A DNA stretch of 64,000 nt from Lepas anatifera (GCA_034440635.1 JAOTON010001681.1:327501-391500), one strand, 5' to 3'; shown: positions 1 through 11,838, counted from the first letter of the stretch. Numbers and translations are program-made. The notes: generated by a model not told the origin, from the sequence alone.

Positions 1-150
1 GATTAGCCAGGGACGGCGTAAATCAGGGCAGTAGTGATTAATCAGGGCGGCAGTGATGAACCAGGGGAGACACTGATCAGCCAGTGGGCAGGAGTGATGA
101 ACCAGGGGCGGCAGTGATCAGCCGGGAGAAGGTCCACCATCATATTGGTG
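1..150. repeat. Short GC-rich tandem repeat (part)
   Basis: Degenerate units of about 20-25 bp built on GGGGCGGCAGTGATCAGCC run from the window edge. The same family resumes at about 545 and appears in reverse complement near 9.1, 9.7 and 28.7 kb. No coding content. Confidence 0.8.
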
Positions 151-540
151 TTTTAGGGTGCACCGATATATAGGGTCCTACGGCGCCCATAGCACTAAAT
201 CAAATACGTAAATAGGACATTTCTGCACGAGCTTCCACAAGTCAGGTGGTAAAACAGGTCAGGTTGTGAATATTGTATCAGAAGATTATATAAAAAGAAA
301 TTAATTAAATACATAAAATACAATATAAATACTGAAAAAATGACTTCAGCACTTTTACAAGACATACTAAGGTCACCGACTAGGTAAAATGAAAATTGAC
401 GTGATGTAAAAACTGAAATACTATTAGAATGAATATATGACATTAAAACTAACGCGCCTCAGATATGACATGATGCTAGTGATATTCACAGAAGCATGCT
501 CCCCCCACAACGCTCACAGTCCAGATATCCCCAGGATGCT
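151..540. other. AT-rich spacer between two parts of the array
   Basis: About 390 bases of AT-rich sequence separate two blocks of the same tandem repeat. It could be a short insertion in the array. I see no conserved frame, tRNA-like box or terminal repeat in it. Confidence 0.5.
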
Positions 541-544
541 CACT

Positions 545-1440
545 GCCCCGGGAGACGGCAGTGACGAACCAGGGGTGACAGTGATCAGCCAAGGGCGGCA
601 GCTATCAGTCAGGGGGCGGCAGTCATCCGTCAGGGGGGCGGCAGTGATCGGCCAGGGGGTAGTTATCAGTCAGGGGAAGTTATCCGTCAGGGGGCGGCAG
701 TGATCAGCCAGGGGCGGCAATATCAGTTAGGTGGCGGCAGTTATCAGCCAGGGGCGGCAGTGCTTAGGCAAGGGCGGCAGTTATCAGCCAGGGGTGGTAC
801 TTATCAGTCAGTGGGCGGCAGTTATCAGTCAGGGGGCGGCACTGATCAGCCAGGAGCGGCAGTGTTCAGCCAGGGGGTCGTAGTTACCAGCTAGGGAGCG
901 GCAGTATCAGTCAGGGGACGGCAGCAATCAGCCAGGGGGCGGCAGTAATCAACCAGGGGGCGGCAGTTATCAGTCAGGGGCGGAAGCGATCAGCCAGGGG
1001 GCGGCAGTGATAAGCTAGGGGCGGCATTTAGCAGTCAGGGGGCGGTACTTATCCGTCAGGGGCGGCAGTGATCAGGCAGGGTCGGCAGTTATCAGCCAGG
1101 GGCCAGCAGTTATCAGTCAGGGGCGGCAGTTATAAGTCAGATGACGGCGGTAATCAGCCAGGGGCGGAATTTAATGAACCACGGGCGACAGCGATTAGCC
1201 AAGGGGGCGACTGTGACGAACCATGGGCGGCAGAGATCAGCCGGGGGCGGCAGTGTGACCAGGGGCGGCAGTGACCAGCAATCTGATCAGTGATGAGCCA
1301 AAGGCAGCAGTAATCATCCGGGGGGGCGGCAGTGATTAACTGTTGGTGGCAGTGGCGGCACAAATCATGGCAGAAGTGATGAGATAGGGATGGCACTGTT
1401 CAGAGCAGCGGTGATAAGCCAGGGGCGGCACATGTATTGG
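545..1440. repeat. 20-22 bp GC-rich minisatellite array
   Basis: About 40 degenerate copies of a 20-22 bp unit, with the core GGGGCGGCAGTTATCAGYCA, occupy this stretch. Open frames across it merely read the repeat. The array ends in GGGGGTGCTCA modules and then a CACCCCTG terminus. Confidence 0.9.
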
Positions 1441-1534
1441 GGGTGCTCAACACATGATTGGGGGTGTTCAAATTAGGATTGGGGGTGCTCAGACACCCCC
1501 AAAGAGATAGAAAATTACACCCCTGCTTACAGCC
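1440..1534. repeat. Terminal module of the array, hAT-like end
   Basis: Three GGGGGTGYTCA modules are followed by ACACCCCCAAAGA, then GAAAATTACACCCCTG. A nearly identical terminus follows a similar GC-rich block at 30358-30411. The end reads CAGGGGTGTAATTTTC on the minus strand and resembles terminal repeats of hAT-like non-autonomous elements. No opposite end or target duplication was found. Confidence 0.5.
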
Positions 1535-2406
1535 AATTATGCCGAATTTCACAGAGGCCAGCAAAATAAAGAAGGAGAAATCACTGACAATTTACTGTAA
1601 ATATGTTTGGCAGAATTAACCTGTACATTCCAGGTGTAGCTCAGTGCAGCAGCTCAAACCAGAGGTGTCAGACCCAGTGTCTGGAATCGCGACTTTGCTA
1701 TTCAAAATCGATATGGGATCCAATTTGTGTGTGCCAACCTTTTCAAGTGTGGTAAAAATCATGGGTGGAAATCCCGGGGGGCTGGGGGGTCAGGACCTCC
1801 CTGGATTTTGGGTCTCCCTTAGGCGTTGTATAGGGCTTGTATGACCGTACCCACCCAGGACCACCCCCCTGGATCGAGAAGAGATTTCCAGCCATGGTAA
1901 AAATGTACAGCAAAAACGGCAGCTGTGCTTGTATACCTACTAGATTAAAAACGGCGGCTGTGCTTGTATGCTGCAGCGACGGACACTGTGGTTCCCGCGA
2001 GCTTGCCATCTGGCCAGACGGTCGATAAATTTTGGGTGGTCTTTTTTGATGGTTATGCCAGTAGGTACATGGGGCCGTCGCCGAGAGAGCGTACCTACAA
2101 CGGGGCAGACTACAGCGCAGCTCGCAGTACTGGCCAGCGAGAGAAAAAAAATGATTAGAATGCTAAACAACACTCTACACATGCAAATCCACTGACGGCT
2201 AGATCGAATCGTTACAATTTGTTTTTATGTATTGGACTTAGCACATACGTTTCCCTGGAAGAAGGATTGATACTGAGTGGGTCCGGAGCGCCATACGTCG
2301 TCTTGGACCGGAATGATTTCGCTGTTTTTTGTAACTGACGGCGCTGTCCTAATGGGACTTTGTTGACATAGCCGAACTCAATCGGGGGCAGATCATACAG
2401 CAGTTT
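1535..2406. other. Unassigned non-coding DNA
   Basis: There is no recognisable gene. A short direct duplication (ACGGCGGCTGTGCTTGTAT-like, near 1916 and 1951) is present. Several short open frames overlap on both strands without similarity to anything I know. Confidence 0.5.
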
Positions 2407-2414
2407 GTCATGTC

Positions 2415-2602
2415 CAGGGGCGTAGCCAAGGGGGTCGGTAGGGACAGCCGCCCCCCTGAGGGCCCGAAGGGCTCTCCTGAGGACACGATTCTGTAACAAG
2501 CAGGGCACTTTTTACCCATCAGGGCCCGTTTGGTGCTGTCACAAGGGCCCTTTTTCGGGGCGCCGCCCCCTCCCCCTGAGCCAAATCCTAGCCACGCCCC
2601 TG
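2415..2602. mobile_element. hAT-type MITE, 188 bp
   Basis: The element starts CAGGGGCGTAGCCAAGG and ends TAGCCACGCCCCTG, so the termini are inverted repeats. It is flanked by a perfect 8-bp direct repeat GTCATGTC (2407-2414 and 2603-2610). CAG-type termini with an 8-bp duplication are the hallmark of hAT transposons. At 188 bp it encodes no transposase and is non-autonomous. Confidence 0.88.
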
Positions 2603-2649
2603 GTCATGTCCGTGAAAACAGCAGGAGTTCGATTATTCAGATTGATATT

Positions 2650-3004
2650 CGGGATTTTTATAATCGCCTCAAATCATACATCATTTAAAGGCCCTTGCCG
2701 ATACCATTCCGAAACAGGTCTTTATATTGCTCTATCGCATCGTGTTCTTGAGATAGAGCACAAAATGTGGCTTAAAAATCAGTTTTGGCCGTAATGCATT
2801 AAATGTCATCAATTGATTTCGCTTAAAATCAGTATGCAAGCCAGGAAACATGAAATACGAAACTAGCTCACGGCTTTTTTCGGGGCACAGCTTGGTTCAG
2901 GCTCCAGAGGCTGTTGAAGTCAACTTTAAATCCTTAGTATCCCGAGGTTAACAGAATGATATTCGCTTCCGTGAACCGAATCACGTCAAATCATTCATCG
3001 TTCA
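2650..3004. repeat. Duplicated module A, copy 1
   Basis: This module contains the phrases TTGCTCTATCGCATCGTG, GAGATAGAGCACAAAATGTG and GCTTGGTTCAGGCTCCAGAG. It recurs at 3470-4640 (split by a TTAA element), 4640-4890 and 5030-5265, and is non-coding. Confidence 0.75.
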
Positions 3005-3470
3005 AAGGGAATGTGGCACCTTTATAACGTTATTTTAACTAATATAGCCAAGTTGTAAATCATGCCGACAAACCCGGTACTCTATATATCCTTTGTCCTG
3101 GAACTCAAAATTTCCGTAGAGAAAAGCTAAAAACTACCTGAAATGTACCCCACATGTACCCTCAGCAGCAGGCCACAGTTGTCATGGCTGTTGGTGTGAC
3201 GACATATATGACATATATGTGACATATGCTGACGTCACGGTGAGTATGAGCCAATCGAATCCCTTGAAGCGTGTTGAATATGGTAGTGGTTGCCAGATCA
3301 TTACATCATCCACATGCAGATATTTATTTCTTTTCCTAGAGGAACATTTTTAAAGTCAAAATATTGAGCTTATTGTACATTTTCTAGAGTAATCATGGAC
3401 GCTCCCATGATTTTCCGCTAAAGGTTCCCCTAATTACTCTAAATTCCAGAAGGTGCCACATTCCCTTTAA
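3005..3470. repeat. Duplicated module B, copy 1
   Basis: The second half of the larger duplication begins near GGGAATGTGGCACCTTTATA and recurs at 5265-5690. Both copies keep a palindromic TGACGTCA in CTGACGTCAC (about 3230 and 5450), the classical CREB/ATF site. Function is not implied. Confidence 0.7.
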
Positions 3471-3596
3471 AAGCCCTTACCGAGAACATTCCGAAACAGA
3501 TCTTTATATTGCTCTATCGCGTCATGTTCTTGAGATGGAGCACAAAATGTGCCGTAAAAATCAATTTTTGCCGTAATGCATTAAATGCAGTTGACT

Positions 3597-4433
3597 TTAA
3601 CACGCGCATTGACGGGGGTCTGAGCCACCTTCGCATTGACGGGGGGCGGGTACCCGCCCCCCCTAAGATCTCGAGAACCATGGTAGGTAGCGAAAAACGG
3701 TAAACGGTGTTGGGCTGCCCATCCACTTCTCCATCGAAAACATTTGAACTATTTTTTGTCAGGTCACATTTAAGGTCACGAGAGGTCAAAACATGCCCGT
3801 CATAGGGATAACATGTAAAATTCAGTTTTTCGGGCATTACATCTGAACAAGTAAAGATAGAGCAAAACGACTTGAACTATATGAATCCTCTTAGCAAGCC
3901 GAATCGAATGATATATAATTTGACCTTGCTAGGTCAGATCAAGGATTTGACCTGACCTGAGGTCATGTCAGGGTCAAATTATATAAAATGCATATCATTA
4001 GAACTGCAAAGCCCAGGCAAGTCTAATGCAGCTAAAATAAATGCTCTATCACCATCCGTTACTGAGTTATTCCGTAAAAACATTTTTTCCCATGTATTTC
4101 CAATGGAGAGGTCATGCCTCGTACCTGACCTTAGTTCATCGATATCAAAAATACCGGAACATATGTTAGAGAACTCGGTGGGGCCATTATGTGATATGAG
4201 TTTCAATCGGATAAGTTCACCCTGCTCCGACTTATGCTATCTTAAACTTTTTTTAGGTCGGGTCACTTGACCTGTACTGGTGACCTGACCTGAGATGACC
4301 TAACCTTAAAATTTTCACAGAAGTTGTAAAAATGATGAGGGAAAAGTACGGCGGCGCTACGCGCCGCCGTTTTTCTACTATCTCCGAAAAACCCGAGGGG
4401 GCGGGTACCCGCCCCCGTCAATGCGCGTGTTAA
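3597..4433 (+). mobile_element. TTAA-flanked element, family T1, copy 1
   Basis: The element begins TTAA-CACGCGCATTGACGGGGG and ends with the inverted copy followed by TTAA. Inside it are GCGGGTACCCGC palindromes near both ends and many AGGTCA/TGACCT hexamers, including TGACCTTGCTAGGTCA at 3921-3936. The host module A has an unoccupied copy with a single TTAA at 4789-4792, which confirms a TTAA target duplication. TTAA is the target of piggyBac and Kolobok transposases, but no transposase is encoded. Short frames on both strands are not conserved. Confidence 0.85.
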
Positions 4434-5264
4434 CATGGGACCCAAAGGATCACCAAAATTGTGGACAATTGATTTCGCTTAAAACCAGTATGTAAGCCAG
4501 GAAACATGAAATACACAGCCATTTCACGGTTTTTTTGCGGGGCACAGCTTGGTTCAGGCTCCAGAGGCTGTTGAAGTGAACGTCAAATCCTTCTTATTCT
4601 GAGGTCAGCAGAATGATTTTCGCTCCCGTGAACCGAATAAAGTCAAATCATACATCAATTAAAATCCCTTGCCGATACCATTCCGAAACAGGTCTTTATT
4701 TTGCTCTATTGCATCATGTTCTTGAGATAGAGCACAAAATGTGGCGTAAAAATCAGAGTTGGCCGTAATGCATTAAATGTCATGGACTTTAACATGGGAC
4801 CCAACGCATCACCAAAATAGGGGACAATTGATTTCGCTTAAAATCAGTATGCAAGCCAGGAAACTATGAAATACAAAACCAGTTCATGGCTTTTGGCGGG
4901 TTCCGCTAAAAGTTCCCCTAATTACACTAAATTCCAGAAGGTGGCACATTCCCTTTAAAAGCCCAAATCCACCGACCAAGGGGTAACCCGGGTTGGGGCA
5001 AGGACCGACCCCTTCGGCTGACCGGCAAAGCTTGGTTCAGGCTCCAGAGGCTGCTGAAGTCAACGTCAAATCCTTCTTACCTATCCCGAGGTCAACAGAA
5101 TGATGTTCGCTCCCGTGAACCGAATCACGTCAAATCATACCTCATTTTAAGGCCCTTTCTGAGCCCATTCCTAAACAAAATTGTATATTACTCCATCGCG
5201 TCGTGTTCTTGAGATAGAGCACAAAATGTGCCGTAAAAATCCGTTTTGGCCGTAACGCATTAAA
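4434..5264. repeat. Module A copies with an unoccupied TTAA site
   Basis: Further module A copies are present. The sequence around 4760-4870 matches the flanks of the element at 3597-4433 without the element. At about 4975-5027 lies a short reverse-oriented piece of the LINE also found at 6853-6903. Confidence 0.75.
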
Positions 5265-5690
5265 GAGAATGTGGCACCTTCACGACGTGATTTTAACTGA
5301 GATAGCCAAGTTGTAAAGCAAGTCGGAAAACCCGGTACTCCATATTTCATTTGTCTTGGAACTCGATCTAACACCTACCTGACACCAGCCCCCCATCAGC
5401 CCGTCGCTGGGCGGCCATTGTTGTGAGCTGCTGATGTGACGACATATGCTGACGTCACAATGAGCATCAGCCAATCGAAGCCCTTGAAGCGTTTCAAGTA
5501 TGGTAGTGGTTGCCAGATCGTGACATCATCCACAGGCTGATATTTATTTCTTTTTCTAGAGGAGTATTTTTAAAAACAAAATATTGAGCCTATTGTACAT
5601 TTTTCAGAGAAATCATTAATGGTTTCATTATTTTTGGCTAAAAGTACGCCTAATTCCACTAAATTCCAGGATTCGACCAAGGTGCCACAT
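5265..5690. repeat. Duplicated module B, copy 2
   Basis: This is a diverged copy of 3005-3470, sharing the TAGCCAAGTTGTAAA and CTGACGTCAC phrases and the segment around CCAGATCGTGACATCATCC. Confidence 0.7.
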
Positions 5691-5694
5691 CTGC

Positions 5695-6060
5695 CGTTGG
5701 AAGGCAGAAAGCAGTAAGTCCAATTTTTGTCGATTTTTGGTTTTTGGTATCATTGGAAAGCTCTCGCTGCGGCGCGTTTTGTGGTGGTGACAGAAGTTTT
5801 CAAAAATCAATATTTTTGAAAATATGACCCAAATTTGGCATGTCAAAAAGCCGTAGGCATCATGAACAGGGTATACTTCGTCAGGCAAAAAGCAGTAGCC
5901 CGCTTTCAACCAATTCGGACGATTTTCAGAACCGGGGGTGACACAACGTCGTCAAGCAAAAGGCAGTATCTTCTATCACCAATTACAGGGAAGCTTGTGG
6001 AAACATTAACCAATCAAAGATGCGGTTTGAACAATCTTGGAAGGTGTGCTCAAGCCGCAC
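5695..6060 (+). other. Unassigned open frame with repeated AAAAAGCAGTA motif
   Basis: A 95-residue open frame (5835-6122) overlaps three or four copies of a short GCAAAAAGCAGTA-like phrase, giving repeated RQKAVA-type peptides. I do not recognise a family, and the frame runs into the SINE. It is probably repeat sequence, not a gene. Confidence 0.3.
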
Positions 6061-6062
6061 AA

Positions 6063-6276
6063 TGTTTGGTCCAGTTATACTGTTTGGGGTTTAACGACGC
6101 ACCAACTGCTGATATCATATAGCCTCGTAGGGGGAGGAGGAATGAGTTAGGTTTTCAAATCCTGCCTCTGGGCGGGCTCCTCGAACCCGAACCTCGAACA
6201 CTTCGAGAATGCCGTGGGCCGAGCCGAGTGCGCGCGCTAACCGACTGCGCCACCCAGACCCCTGTTTGGTCCAGTT
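6063..6276 (-). mobile_element. tRNA-derived SINE (minus strand)
   Basis: On the minus strand GTGGCGCAGTCGGTTAGCGC gives a good RNA polymerase III A box, and GGTTCGAGGAGCC downstream resembles a B box. The phrase TGTTTGGTCCAGTT occurs on both sides (about 6063 and 6262) and may be a target duplication. It is not a functional tRNA: the spacing is wrong and no acceptor stem closes. Confidence 0.6.
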
Positions 6277-6850
6277 GTGCTTGTGTGTGTCAAGTGAGTT
6301 GATTTCAATGTAGAGAAAAGTTAGGGAAATAAAATTCATGACGTTAGAGAAAAAACTCAATAAGTGTATGTGTGAAGGTCGCGAAGCAAAACACTCGAGA
6401 CTAAACCTAGGTTACACAAGCTTTGATGAGTCTTAGAATACTGAGATTCAAATTCCTTAAGAAAAATAAATCCGGCGTGAGTACTTTTGACTTCACTCCC
6501 CAAAATAGTTTTTCCGTCGGGGCCCAGGCCTCTCCAGCTGTGTTTCCTTGCGGTCTGCCTACAACGAGTACTAGAGGGTGATGATATTAACTGTGACCCT
6601 TTACGAGGGGACGGTGCCTCCTGACCGGTAGAAAAACGTTCCAAACTGTAATTTCAACGAAGGGAGACGTTCGTTGAAAAAAACGAACTCATGTTTCTTT
6701 CCCGTTAAATCTCATCAACTACAACTGAACAGGCCACTGTCCGTGACGCTTCATCCTCTGTGGCCAGGCATCCCCGTCCTCTCGACCTCTTACGTTGATA
6801 CATAGGTGGAGCCAAGACTTCCTATCGGGGATGGGGTTACTCCCGCACCG
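6277..6850. other. Unassigned non-coding DNA
   Basis: No gene is recognised. Short minus-strand frames show no conserved motif. Confidence 0.4.
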
Positions 6851-6852
6851 GT

Positions 6853-7185
6853 CAGCCGAAGGGGTCGGTCCTTGCCCCAACCCGGGTTACCCCTTGGTCG
6901 GTGGACTTGGTGGAGGCCCTGCGGCGCGTTCCGGGCACCTCGGTGTATATGTGCGCCGATGACTTGGCTACATTGAGCATCGGGTGCCTCGTTGACCTCG
7001 CCATAGAGCGCGCCATCCAGGCTGTCCAGAGCAGAGACCGGAGCAGCCTGTGGCCCGCCAACCGCGGTGCCGCTGTCCCGTAAGGGTGCCGGCAAATGGA
7101 AACTTCCGCTCTGTACATAGTGTGAGTGCGTTGTATGAATGATACTAGCTACTAACACAAAATGTTCCCGGGAAAGGGAACGCAA
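6853..7185 (+). pseudogene. LINE remnant: reverse transcriptase piece joined to 3' tail
   Basis: The frame from about 6901 to 7083 reads VPGTSVYMCADDLATLS followed by AIERAIQAV. This fits the YADD active-site region of a non-LTR reverse transcriptase, with Y replaced by C. After about 7030 the frame drops into a non-coding tail (GACCGGAG, GGCCCGCC, TGCCGCTGTCCCGT, ACACAAAATGTTCCCG). That tail also ends the SINE at 62077-62500. This looks like an internally deleted LINE copy. A fragment from just upstream of the RT piece sits in reverse at about 4975-5027. Confidence 0.6.
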
Positions 7186-7199
7186 AAATATTTTTAAAA

Positions 7200-9105
7200 A
7201 TCACAGCAGACGCCATTTCGGGAAAATCCGTCGCTGAATCCGACGCTGAAGAAGTTCGGGTGAATTTCACCTTTTCACTCTGGCGGGTGAAAGGGTGAAT
7301 GTGACGGAAAATCACTTTAGGGGTGAGTTCCTGCACTCACGGGGAGCCTATGGTGTGAATTTGAGCGAAATCTGAGGAGACGCCGCTTTGGGTGAATTTC
7401 ACCTTTTCACCTCTAGCGGGTGAACGGGTGAATGTGACGGAAAATCACTTAAGGGGTGAGTTGCTAAGGGCACGGGAAGCCTATGGGTGAATTTGAGCGA
7501 GATCGCAGGAGACGCCATTTCGGGCGAATCCGTCGCTGAATCCGACGCTGAAGACGCCGGTTCGCTTGAATTTCACTTCTTCACCTCTAGCGGGTGAATG
7601 GGTGAATGTGACGAAAAATCACTGTAGGGGAGAGTTCCTGAGGGCACGGGGAGCCTATGGTGTGAATTTGAGCGAGATCGGAGGAGACGCCGCTTTGGGT
7701 GAATTTCACTATTTCACCTCTAGCGGGTGAACGGGTGAACGTGACAAAAAATCACTTTAGGGGTGAGTTCCTGAGGGCACGGGGAGCCTATGGTATGAGT
7801 TTGAGCAGAATCGGAGGAGACACCGTTTCGGGTGAATTACACTTTTTCACCTCTAGCGGATGAACGGGTGAGTGTGACGGAAAATCACTGTAGCTGTGAG
7901 TTGCTGAGGGCAAGGGGAGCCTATGGTGTGAATTTGAGCGCAATCGCAGGAGACGCCATTTCGGGTGAATCCGTCGCTGAATCCGACGCTGAGGACGCCG
8001 GTTCGCTTGAATTTTACTTTTGCACCTCTAGCGGGTGAATGGGTGAATGTGACGAGAAATCACTTTAGGGGTGAGTTCCTGAGGGCACGGGGAGCCTATG
8101 GTGTGAATTTGTGCGAATTCGGAGGAGACACCGTTTCGGGTGCATTTCACTTTTTCACCTCTACCGGGTGAACGGGTGAGTGTGACGGAAAATCACTTTA
8201 GCTGTGAGTTGCTGAGGGCAAAGGGAGCCTATGGTGTGAATTTGAGCGCAATCGCAGGAGACGCCATTTCGGACGAATCCGTCGCTGAATCCGACGGACG
8301 CTAAAGACGCCGGTTCGGGTGAATTACACTTTTCACCTCTAGCGGGTGAACGGGTGAGTGTGACGGAAAATCACTTTAGCTGTGAGTTGCTGAGGGCAAG
8401 GGGAACCTATGGTGTGAATTTGAGCAAAATCGCAGGAGACGCCATTTCGGGCGAATCCGTCGCTGAATCCGACGCCGGTTCGGGTGAATTTCACCTTTTC
8501 ACCTCTAGCGGGTGAACGGGTGAGTGTGACGGAAAATCACTTTAGGGGTGAGCTGCTGAGGGCAAGGGGAGCCTATGGTGTGAATTTGAGCGAGATCGCA
8601 GGAGACGCCATTTCGGGTGAATCCGTCGCTGAATCAGACGCTAAAGACGCCGTTTCGGGTGAATTTCACCTTTTCACCTCTAGCGGGTGAATGGGTGAAT
8701 GTGACGAAAAATCACTTTAGGGGTGAGTTTCTAAGGGCACGGGGAGCCTATGGTGTGAATTTGAGTGAAATCGGAGGAGACTCCGTTTCGGGTGAATTTC
8801 ACTTTTTCACCTCTAGCGGGTGAACGGGTGAATGTGACGGAAAATCACTTTAGGGGTAAGTTGCTGAGGGCACGGGGAGCCTATGATGTGAATTTGAGCG
8901 AAATCGGAGGAGACGCCGTTTCGGGTGAATTTCACTTTTTCACCTCTAGCGGGTGAACGGGTGAGTGTTACGGAAAACCACTTTAGGGGTGAGTTGCTGA
9001 GGGCACGGGGAGCCTATGGTGTGAATTTGAGCGAAATCGCAGCAGACGCCATTTCGGGCGAATCCGTCGCTGAATCCGAATGCGAATCCGTCGCTAACTC
9101 CGGGA
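7200..9105. repeat. Satellite of about 133-170 bp units, about 12 copies
   Basis: The unit includes TTTCACCTCTAGCGGGTGAA, GTGACGGAAAATCACTTTAG and GGGGAGCCTATGGTGTGAA. Long units add a block containing GCCATTTCGGGCGAATCCG and short units lack it, so spacing varies between about 133 and 170 bp. Many copies contain a 63-68 residue open frame (PLAGERV, ENHFRGELLRARGAYGVNL). The frames stop at the TGA of GCGGGTGA, overlap the next copy in a different frame, and have no known relative. The direct GGGTGA/TCACCC inverted pairs give hairpin potential. Confidence 0.9.
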
Positions 9106-9260
9106 TATCACTGCCACCCTGTTTCATGCCGCCCCTAGCACATCACTACTGCCTCGCCCTATGAATGCCGCCCCTGACTTATCAATTCCGCTCTAATTCA
9201 TGCCACCCCGGGCTCAGAACTGCCGCCGCCAGGTCAGGGACGGTGGATTCCATTTTCGGA
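9106..9260. repeat. Minisatellite family of 1-1440, reverse orientation
   Basis: Units such as CATGCCGCCCCTAGCACATC and CTGACTTATCAATTCCGC are the reverse complement of the GGGGCGGCAGTGATCAGCC family. Confidence 0.75.
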
Positions 9261-9640
9261 AGGGTGTGCACGATTTTCAGGAGGGGGCGCCTTCCTACCC
9301 AGGGGGTCGCCTGCATCCCCAAGGGGGGCCTTTGGCTCCCTAGGGGCGGCCACTCAGGGGGGGGCGCCGACATCATTTCCCCAAGTTGAGTGGATAAATT
9401 GGGTTTATCTGCTCTCCATGGGACGGCTTTGATGACAGGGAGCACCATTCATATGTGAAACTGTTTTTATTTCGCACAGAGGGTCATATCTCTTCAGGTA
9501 GGCGGTGTTTAGGCCTGATTTTTTCTTGGCCGGCCGGGGGCGCTTCTCCGGACCAAGCCAAAACCGGGTTTGCAAAAGATACTTTTGCACACAGCCATTT
9601 TTTCAGGGTGTGCAACTGCACATCCTGCCCCTCGGAATCC
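9261..9640. repeat. GC-rich degenerate repeat and spacer
   Basis: Phrases such as GGGGGCGCC, GGGGGTCGCC and GGGGCGGCC recur every 20-30 bases up to about 9370. Unassigned DNA follows. Confidence 0.45.
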
Positions 9641-9855
9641 GCCGTTCCTGCCCCGGCTTACCTGTTCAGCCCTGATTCGTGCCCCCCGTAGTTTATAACT
9701 ACTACCTACGGCTCACCATTCCCGTCCTCGGCTTATCCACTTTGCCTTGATTCGTGCCGCCCCCGGCTAACCAATACCGCCCCCTCCCCAACTTATCACC
9801 TCCGCCCTGATTCGTACCGCCCCTAGTCCACAACTGCCGGCCCCGAGGCCTCACC
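9641..9855. repeat. Minisatellite family of 1-1440, reverse orientation
   Basis: Units such as CTGATTCGTGCCCCC and CTTATCACCTCCGCC show the same family as 9106-9260. Confidence 0.7.
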
Positions 9856-9859
9856 ATCT

Positions 9860-11409
9860 GTCAGGACCTTCTTGAGGCAGACTGGAGCCAAGTTTACCAG
9901 GCTGAAACTGTTACTGAGAAATGGGACGCCTGGTACGAAGTATGGAAGCCCCAAATTGACAAGCACATGCCTCTTAAAACCATACGGTTAAGACACACGC
10001 TCCCTGGGTGCAACAACAACGAACAGCTGAGGGAGTGCATGATTCGGCGGGACCAAGCCGGGCAGGCGAGAGACCGATAGAAAGCCTATCGTGAGTGCAG
10101 AAATGCCGTCGAAAAAGATCTGCTCCAGGCCAGCTCCGAGTATTTCGCCAACTCTATCCGAAACGACTCCTCCAAAACATGGAGCTGTATAAGAAAATAT
10201 TTCCTGACATCTAAGAAACCAGAGCCAAAGACTGAGCCACTCCATCTCAGTGACCGTCGTTGGGCAAGCAAACTCAACCATCATTTTGTCGAAGCTGGCA
10301 CGGATGTCGCAGCAACACTTTTCGCTGTGCCTCAAGGGGTGAAGCTAAGACCACGACCTCCGAGAGTTTGCTCTGACGCCTTCCGAGTGCAGCCTGTCAG
10401 CCTTCACGAATTATGGAATGCACTGAAACGCATGGGCAGCTCACGTGCATGTGGAAATGATGGCATTGCAATCCAGATGCTAAGATCAACTTTTGCAGTT
10501 ACTAGTCCGCATCTTCATAACGTCATCAGCTGTTCACTGCGTACTGGAGATGTACCTCCACAGTGGAAGGAGGCCTCGCTGATCCCACTCTACAAAAAGG
10601 GACCGCAGTGATCCCGGGAACTTCCGGCCAATTTCCATCCTTATTGTGGTTAGCAAACTGTGCGAGAAGGTAGTTAGTCTCCAACCATCGTCCTATCTCG
10701 AGAAAAACCACATTCTGTGCGAAACCAGCACGGTTTCAGATCGGGGCATTGAACTGAAGCAGCAATGCTAGAAACGGTTAATTTCATCTCTGACAGCATG
10801 GATCAAGGACACGTCACTACCCTCTTAGCGGCTGACACATCACGCGCGTTTGACAGCGCGAAACACTCGCGCCTACTCCAGAAGCTAGGGTGGTATGGTG
10901 TAGACCAACACTGGTTCAAGTACTAGCTGTCAAATAGGACTCAAAATATCCAGGGAGGCAGAGCTGGGTCACCGCCAGTGACGCACGGCGTGGTCCAGGG
11001 CTCACTCCTGGGACCAAAGTTGTTTTTGATCTTTACAAATGACCTGGTATCCCACTTGTCTTTGGGCAAGCTCATCATGTACGCGGATGATGCACAGTTC
11101 CTAGACTCAGACACTCTGGCAAACATCTGCCACCTAAAACTGCGAGTGGGAAGTACCCGAAGACTAGCTCACGACTGGTTCACTCAAAATCGGCTCAAAG
11201 TAAACCCCAGCAAAACTGAGCTTCTCATTTTAAAGTCAAGCTGGAACCGGTGTGACCCGAAACTCACTATTCAGTTCGGTAACAGCCTTATCAAACCAAC
11301 ATCATATGCTGAGATCCTTGGTGTCTTCGTCAACTCATCCCTGACCTGGGAAAAACAAGTGTCACAAGTAATTCGTCGCTGTTACGGCACCCTCATTGGA
11401 TTACATCGC
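9860..11409 (+). pseudogene. LINE A, ORF2 5' portion (linker and reverse transcriptase)
   Basis: Reading across stops and shifts, this stretch holds the region between endonuclease and reverse transcriptase, then RT. A linker has EADWSQVY and DKHMPLKTIRLR. The next block has SSRACGNDGIAIQML and PPQWKEASLIPLYKKG (10327-10611). The last has GVVQGSLLGPKLFLIFTNDL and MYADDAQFLDS (10978 onward). The YADD catalytic pair is intact, but in-frame stops (for example near 10078 and 10926) make it dead. The protein breaks off at GLHRL where a TTAA element starts at 11410. The C-terminal part reappears at 27999. No 5' end or endonuclease is visible. Confidence 0.85.
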
Positions 11410-11838
11410 TTAACCCGCGCCCCACCGGGGGTCCGGCGCCACCTTCGCCCCACCGGGGGCCATCGATGGCCCCCCTCTAACTCCGAAAATATGGGCGTTA
11501 GCGCAAATCTGCAAAGTGCAATAGAAAGCTCGCGTGAATTCAGTAAGAAATTACTTCACATGTTTTAGTGCTCAGGTCAATGGTTTGACCTCCAGAGGTC
11601 AAATTAGGTCAAGATCGGCTATTTTCACTCAAATATGCAATGATTAAGCAAACTGGGCATAACTCTTATGCCATTAGAGCTATTGAGGCCTGGTAAAATA
11701 CATTTGATAGCAAATTGCCAGTCCTTTTTCCGCTATGTGGAACGTAAAGACCTCTCGCCAGTGGTTTGACCTCCAGAGGTCACCTCGTGAACTAATATGA
11801 CCTGAGGTCACGAAAGGTCAAAAAGTGACCTTGCCGTA

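Noticed and set aside
1..1440. CRISPR array
   Set aside because: The units are contiguous degenerate tandem repeats without equal spacers, in animal DNA.
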